Made by a program: the position numbers and the translations under genes | NCBI GenBank assembly: GCA_037143735.1 | Contig: JBAWYD010000044.1 | Coordinates: 1 to 18,545, forward strand | From: JAPLJQ01 sp037143735 | Lineage (GTDB): Bacteria; Desulfobacterota; Syntrophia; Syntrophales; UBA2185 | DNA length: 18,545 bases | Direction: 5' to 3' | Part shown: positions 14,951 to 18,545 of the stretch, one piece after another | How the letters are laid out: each line of letters starts with the position of its first letter | Position numbering within the stretch: position 1 is the first letter of the stretch | The notes under the pieces: generated by a model | The model's database searches: none | Told to the model about the DNA's origin: nothing | What the model saw: only the letters and a program-made list of their open reading frames with translations

Positions 14951-16192
14951 ATGGCAGAAGAAGTAAAAGCTACCCAGCCGAGATGGGTACCATTGTTATT
15001 GGGTTTGATCAGCTCTACTACGTGCGGTATGCTTTTGTACGCGTGGAGCGTGTTTATCAAGCCGTTGAACGCGGAGTTTGGATGGACCCGGGCTGAGATC
15101 GCCATGGCGTTTGCCATCTGCTGTCTGGTATTCGGGTTGATGACGTTTCCCGCGGGCCGTTTGAGCGACAAGTATGGTCCCCGGAACGTTGTTATGGTAG
15201 GCGGCATTATTCTTGGTATTGGTTTTGTGCTGTCGGGATTCATTCAGTCGAAAATTCAGCTTTATATTACGTACGGTTTGATTGCCGGCTTTGGAGGCGG
15301 TTGTATTTATCTGCCGCCCATTGCGACGGCGCCGAAGTGGTGGCCTGACCGGCGTGCACTGGCGACGGGATTTGCGGTGGTCGGACTTGGTTTGGGATCG
15401 TTCCTCATGGGACCTCTGGCCACATGGATCATTACGAATCCTGAGATGGGGTGGCGGTACGTGTTTTGGTACTGCGGTATTGCCATGGGGCTCATGTCGG
15501 TTATTGCCGGTTCGTTGTTGAAGGTTCCTCCGGCAGGTTGGAAGCCTGCTGGCTGGTCGCCTCCTGCACCTGCCGCGGGTGCGGCTGCTCCCAAGTCCAC
15601 CCGTGACTTTACGCACGAGGAATCCACAAAGGATGCCAAGTTCTGGCTGCTGTATGCGGCCTATTTCTGCGGTTCCTTTGCCGGATTGATGGTCATCGGT
15701 CACCTTGCCGGTTTTGGAAGGGATCAGGGTCTGACGGCCATGGCGGCTGCCGGCGCGGTGAGTTCTCTTGCCTTCTCCAATGCGGCGACCCGTGTTCTTT
15801 CGGGCTGGTTTGTGGACATGATCGGTGTCCGGGTTTACTTTGGCGTGCTGTTTGCCCTGCAGACGGCGGCGATGCTCATGATTTTCCCTCTCGGCGGCAG
15901 CGTCTATGGGTTGGGGGCTATTGCAATGCTCATCGGCTGGAACTACGGCGCCATGTTTACATTGTTCCCTGCAACGTGTCTCCAGTTCTATGGTCCGACA
16001 GCCCAGGGCAGTAACTATGGACTCCTGTTTACGGCGTGGGGTCTCGCCGGGTTTGCCGGTCCCTGGATCGGTGGCTTTTTGAAGGATTCGACGGGAACGT
16101 ACTACCTTCCGTTCATTGTGGCAGCGGTGCTCTGTGCCATTGGTACTTTGATCATCTTCACGACTAAAGCGCCGGAAAAGAAACCTGTCTGA
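14951..16192 (+). CDS. MFS transporter, OxlT (oxalate/formate antiporter)-like carboxylate carrier
   Basis: A 413-residue, about 12-segment inner-membrane protein of the major facilitator superfamily. It shows MFS motif A GRLSDKYGPR (69-78), a FGWTRAEIAMAF segment at the start of TM2, and a central loop with PPAGWKPAGWSPP (193-205), typical of OxlT-like proteins. Arg281 (NAATRVLSGWF) corresponds in position to the TM8 Arg of OxlT, but I see no Lys in the predicted TM11, where OxlT has its oxalate-binding Lys355, so a monocarboxylate is more likely than oxalate. The ATG at 14951 follows GAAAGGAGGG. Codon use differs from its neighbours, with many TTG codons and G-rich text, perhaps from high expression or transfer. 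Its position after the CoA-transferase genes suggests uptake of the acid they activate. Confidence 0.88.
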   Translation: MAEEVKATQPRWVPLLLGLISSTTCGMLLYAWSVFIKPLNAEFGWTRAEIAMAFAICCLVFGLMTFPAGRLSDKYGPRNVVMVGGIILGIGFVLSGFIQSKIQLYITYGLIAGFGGGCIYLPPIATAPKWWPDRRALATGFAVVGLGLGSFLMGPLATWIITNPEMGWRYVFWYCGIAMGLMSVIAGSLLKVPPAGWKPAGWSPPAPAAGAAAPKSTRDFTHEESTKDAKFWLLYAAYFCGSFAGLMVIGHLAGFGRDQGLTAMAAAGAVSSLAFSNAATRVLSGWFVDMIGVRVYFGVLFALQTAAMLMIFPLGGSVYGLGAIAMLIGWNYGAMFTLFPATCLQFYGPTAQGSNYGLLFTAWGLAGFAGPWIGGFLKDSTGTYYLPFIVAAVLCAIGTLIIFTTKAPEKKPV

Positions 16193-16230
16193 TAGCTACG
16201 GGGTAACACATTTAGAAACCTTTTAACCAT

Positions 16231-16265
16231 GGCGCCCTGGGAATTTCCCGGGGCGCCTTTATTTT
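16231..16265 (+). terminator. Strong rho-independent terminator after the MFS gene
   Basis: GGCGCCCTGGGAA pairs with TTCCCGGGGCGCC around a single T (effective loop 3-5 nt; one G-U pair), followed by TTTATTTT. It lies 38 bp after the transporter stop. Confidence 0.92.
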
Positions 16266-16314
16266 ACTATCGGGCGCAAAGCCTCCTGAATAAAATACCC
16301 GGGGGAAATAGGCA

Positions 16315-17076
16315 TTGGATTTAGGCGTACTGGGGCAGATTCAATTCACCTGGGATTTTTTTCTCGGGTTTGTCAGCATTATCGTCATCGACCTCATTCT
16401 GGCGGGAGATAACGCTGTCCTCATTGCCATGGCTGTCCGGTCTCTTCCGAAAAGTCAGCGAATGAAGGGCATCGTCCTCGGAGCAGGAGCGGCGGTTTTT
16501 CTTCGCGTTTTTCTCACCTTTTTCGCCGCCCAGCTTTTACAATTTCAGTATGTTAAATGTATCGGCGGCATTCTGATACTCTGGATTGCCGTCAAACTCT
16601 TTGTCGAAGGAGCACCGGAAGAAAAGGTCAGACAGGAGCTAAAAACGTTCTGGCAGGCCGTATGGATTATTATTATTGCCGACATCACCATGTCCACAGA
16701 CAATGTCCTCGCCGTCGCCGCGGCTTCTAAAGGAAATCTTTTTCTTTTAATCTTCGGTCTCGGTCTCAGTATCCCTTTAGTCATTTTTACAAGCTCTCTT
16801 CTTTCCATCCTGATGGATAAATATCCCGTCATTATCTATATCGGCGCTGCCATTCTTGGCCGGGTGGGAGGAGAAATGATTGTGACCGACCCTTTCATCA
16901 TTCAGACATTTCATCCATCAACAGTTCTTCAGTATGGTGTTGAAGCGTTTTTTACAATCGGGGTCATTGTGGCCGGAAAAATCGGGATCAGGCTGAAAAT
17001 AGCCCGACAGGGAAAAACATCACTATCGACACCGCCATGCGACACGATCAAGACCGAAAAAGAACGATGGTCATGA
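16315..17076 (+). CDS. TerC/YjbE-family integral membrane protein (TTG start)
   Basis: A 253-residue protein with about seven hydrophobic segments and the two TerC acidic motifs DLILAGDNA (26-34) and DITMSTDN (123-130). The family is associated with tellurite resistance and with Mn2+ export or metal loading of exported proteins; the ion is not readable here. A stop codon lies two codons upstream in frame (TAG at 16309) and no ATG is available until well inside the first motif region, so TTG at 16315 is the only reasonable start; GGGGGAAATAGG upstream is a poor ribosome-binding site. The MFS terminator lies 50 bp upstream, so a separate promoter is expected; none is clear. Its function relative to neighbouring acyl-CoA genes is unknown. 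Confidence 0.88.
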   Translation: MDLGVLGQIQFTWDFFLGFVSIIVIDLILAGDNAVLIAMAVRSLPKSQRMKGIVLGAGAAVFLRVFLTFFAAQLLQFQYVKCIGGILILWIAVKLFVEGAPEEKVRQELKTFWQAVWIIIIADITMSTDNVLAVAAASKGNLFLLIFGLGLSIPLVIFTSSLLSILMDKYPVIIYIGAAILGRVGGEMIVTDPFIIQTFHPSTVLQYGVEAFFTIGVIVAGKIGIRLKIARQGKTSLSTPPCDTIKTEKERWS

Positions 17077-17431
17077 TAACCGGCCCTCAAACCACCACTC
17101 CTGGTTCCCGTTGGATTCTGGACCATACTGGTTAATATCCCATTGGCCGGCATGCTGGAACCGGACGGCCACCGTCATTATGTTGTCCGTGCTCAGGGGA
17201 ATGGAAATCGGTTAGAAATTTGAGAAAATAAGACAGAAAACAGTTGACAGAAACCTTTTTGGATGATAGGAAGGGCTCGCAAAAAGCCCCTTTGCCCACC
17301 AATGTAGAAACCTTTGAATAACGGCAGATATGCCGGGAAGATTACAGTGTAGGTGTTTTGTTGTATTTGTTTTGCGGAAGGGTTTTTTATTCAAGGGTTT
17401 CCTATTGACAATATCTTCAGGAGGTAGACTT
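17077..17431. other. Intergenic region before methylmalonyl-CoA mutase, no gene seen
   Basis: About 355 bp. The frame of TerC stays open after its stop (17080-17217) and encodes a short hydrophobic stretch, but there is no start codon at its beginning and no recognised family. A TTGACA at 17244-17249 has only a weak -10 (TAGGAA, 17267-17272). GGGCT/AGCCC (17273-17289) can form a small hairpin without a proper T-tract. No B12-riboswitch box is recognisable, although the next gene is B12-dependent. Confidence 0.5.
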
Positions 17432-18545
17432 ATGTTTAATGAGAAGGAGTTGGAAAAGATCAAAGCCGGAAAACAGAAATGGTCGGAAGGGACTCTGGCG
17501 AAGACCTTGAGCAAGGCCCCTGAAAAGAAGGCCAAAACAACCTGGTCCGGAATCCCTGTCGAGTGTCTCTACACCCCGGCGGAAGTTGCCGGTCTGGATT
17601 ATGAGAACAAACTCGGCTATCCCGGTGAATATCCGTATACCCGCGGCGTTCAGCCCAACATGTTTCGGGGCAGGTTCTGGACCATGCGGCAGTATGCCGG
17701 ATTCGGCAGCGCCAAAGAGACGAACGCCCGCTACCGTTATCTGTTAGGTCAGGGACAGACGGGGTTGAGTGTCGCCTTTCATCTCCCCACCCAGGCGGGC
17801 TATGACAGCGATCATCCCCTGTCCATGGGCGAGGTAGGAAAAGTCGGCGCTGCCATTGACCATATCGGCGATATGCGCATTCTTTTTGACCAGATTCCTC
17901 TGGACAAGGTTACGACGTCAATGACCGTTAACGCCGCAGCGACGGCGCTTCTGGCCATGTACCTGTCCGTTGCGGAAGAACAGGGTACAACCTATGACAA
18001 GTTAGGTGGAACCATCCAGAACGACGTTCTCAAGGAAATCATCTGCCGTGGTCAGTATATCTATCCCCCCAAACCGACCATGCGTCTCACCGTCGATCTG
18101 ATCGAATTCTGCCAGAAATACGTCCCCCGCTGGAACAGCATCAGCATCAGCGGCTACCACATCCGCGAATCAGGCTCCACGGCCTCTCAGGAGATGGCTT
18201 TCACCATCGCCGATGGCATCGCCTATGCTGAAGCCTGCGCAGCAAGAGGCATCCCTGTCGATTCCTTTGCGCCGAGGCTCTCTTTCTTCTTCAACGCCTT
18301 TACCGACGTTCTGGAAGAAGTCGCAAAATTCCGCGCCGCAAGACGCGTGTGGGCTAAAATCATGAGGGATCGTTTCAAGGCCAAAGATCCCCGGTCCATG
18401 ATGCTTCGCTATCATGTGCAGACCGGTGGGGTTACCCTTACGGCGCAGCAGCCTTTGAACAACATCGTCAGGGTTGCCCTTCAGACATTCGCCACCGCAT
18501 TGGGCGGGCACCAGTCCCTCCATACGAACTCGTATGACGAAGCCC
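17432..18545 (+). CDS. Methylmalonyl-CoA mutase, catalytic (large) subunit N-terminal part, 3' truncated by window
   Basis: This adenosylcobalamin enzyme interconverts methylmalonyl-CoA and succinyl-CoA. About 371 codons are visible, covering the substrate-binding TIM barrel; any B12-binding domain lies outside. Landmarks are YPYTRGVQPNMFRGRFWTMR (67-86), GQTGLSVAF (108-116), IPLDKVTTSMTVNA (155-168), TIQNDVLKE (194-202), SISISGYHIRESGST (236-250) and RLSFFFN. The specificity residues of P. shermanii mutase (Tyr89, Arg207, His244) are matched by Tyr88, Arg206 and His243, favouring methylmalonyl-CoA over isobutyryl- or 2-hydroxyisobutyryl-CoA, whose mutases change these positions. Oddities are Gln74 and Asn76 where Tyr75 and Thr77 are usual, and His117 where AFDLPT is normal. 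AGGAGGT precedes the ATG by 6 nt. Confidence 0.93.
   Translation, partial: MFNEKELEKIKAGKQKWSEGTLAKTLSKAPEKKAKTTWSGIPVECLYTPAEVAGLDYENKLGYPGEYPYTRGVQPNMFRGRFWTMRQYAGFGSAKETNARYRYLLGQGQTGLSVAFHLPTQAGYDSDHPLSMGEVGKVGAAIDHIGDMRILFDQIPLDKVTTSMTVNAAATALLAMYLSVAEEQGTTYDKLGGTIQNDVLKEIICRGQYIYPPKPTMRLTVDLIEFCQKYVPRWNSISISGYHIRESGSTASQEMAFTIADGIAYAEACAARGIPVDSFAPRLSFFFNAFTDVLEEVAKFRAARRVWAKIMRDRFKAKDPRSMMLRYHVQTGGVTLTAQQPLNNIVRVALQTFATALGGHQSLHTNSYDEA

Noticed and set aside
14996..15703. 235-codon minus-strand frame opposite the MFS gene
   Set aside because: Arg/Thr-rich low-quality translation caused by the skewed composition of the transporter gene.
17080..17217. Continuation of the TerC frame after its stop, with a short hydrophobic stretch
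   Set aside because: Two stop codons separate it from TerC, there is no start codon at its beginning and the stretch is too short to identify.
17405..17410. TTGACA just upstream of the mutase
   Set aside because: A matching -10 would fall on the start codon, leaving no room for the clear ribosome-binding site.
17212..17535. 107-codon minus-strand frame before and into methylmalonyl-CoA mutase
   Set aside because: It overlaps the start of the mutase and its ribosome-binding site, and shows no family match.

Overview
The window looks like chromosomal DNA from an anaerobic, fatty/organic-acid-degrading bacterium of the Desulfobacterota (Syntrophus/Syntrophobacter-like). This is inferred from the gene mix: a family I CoA-transferase pair beside an OxlT-like carboxylate transporter, a B12-dependent methylmalonyl-CoA mutase, a probable selenoprotein, and small SAP-domain and LytR_C lipoproteins. 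Taxonomy is not proven by the sequence. I see no rRNA, tRNA, CRISPR array, insertion sequence or phage gene.

Layout. (1) Positions 1-2900, plus strand: the 3' part of a fold-III PLP-dependent decarboxylase, then 20 bp later one 653-codon ORF that joins a urea-transporter-like membrane domain to a complete Sir2/sirtuin NAD-dependent deacylase domain. (2) 2942-4993, minus: a complete transketolase, convergent with the fusion gene. (3) 5175-6077, plus: a patatin-like hydrolase, divergent from transketolase. (4) 6074-12385, minus: a long co-directional run read from right to left as NifU/IscU-like scaffold, thioredoxin reductase, Lgt, a flavin CoA-disulfide-reductase/NADH-oxidase-like enzyme, a SpoU-type RNA methyltransferase, CutA, a coiled-coil lipoprotein and a 70-residue SAP protein. 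(5) 12853-18545, plus: CoA-transferase subunits A and B, an MFS carboxylate transporter with a strong terminator, a TerC-family membrane protein, and the 5' two-thirds or so of methylmalonyl-CoA mutase, cut by the window edge.

Two features stand out. The flavin oxidoreductase gene has an in-frame TGA at codon 44, exactly where this family has its catalytic cysteine. An 8-bp perfect hairpin with a GGC loop begins 10 nt after the TGA, as expected for a bacterial SECIS element. The full 444-codon gene (8442-9776) is therefore best read as a selenoprotein. A standard gene caller would start at the ATG just after the TGA (9641) and lose the FAD-binding N-terminus and active site. The second is the urea-transporter-Sir2 fusion, which physically couples a membrane channel fold to an NAD+-consuming deacylase, next to an amino-acid decarboxylase-like gene.

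Functional reading. The minus-strand cluster carries thiol/redox functions (TrxB, the Sec flavoenzyme, an Fe-S scaffold) together with envelope lipoprotein functions (Lgt and a lipoprotein). The plus-strand right half looks like carboxylate uptake, CoA activation and mutase-based acyl-CoA metabolism. These pathway links are inference from gene order.
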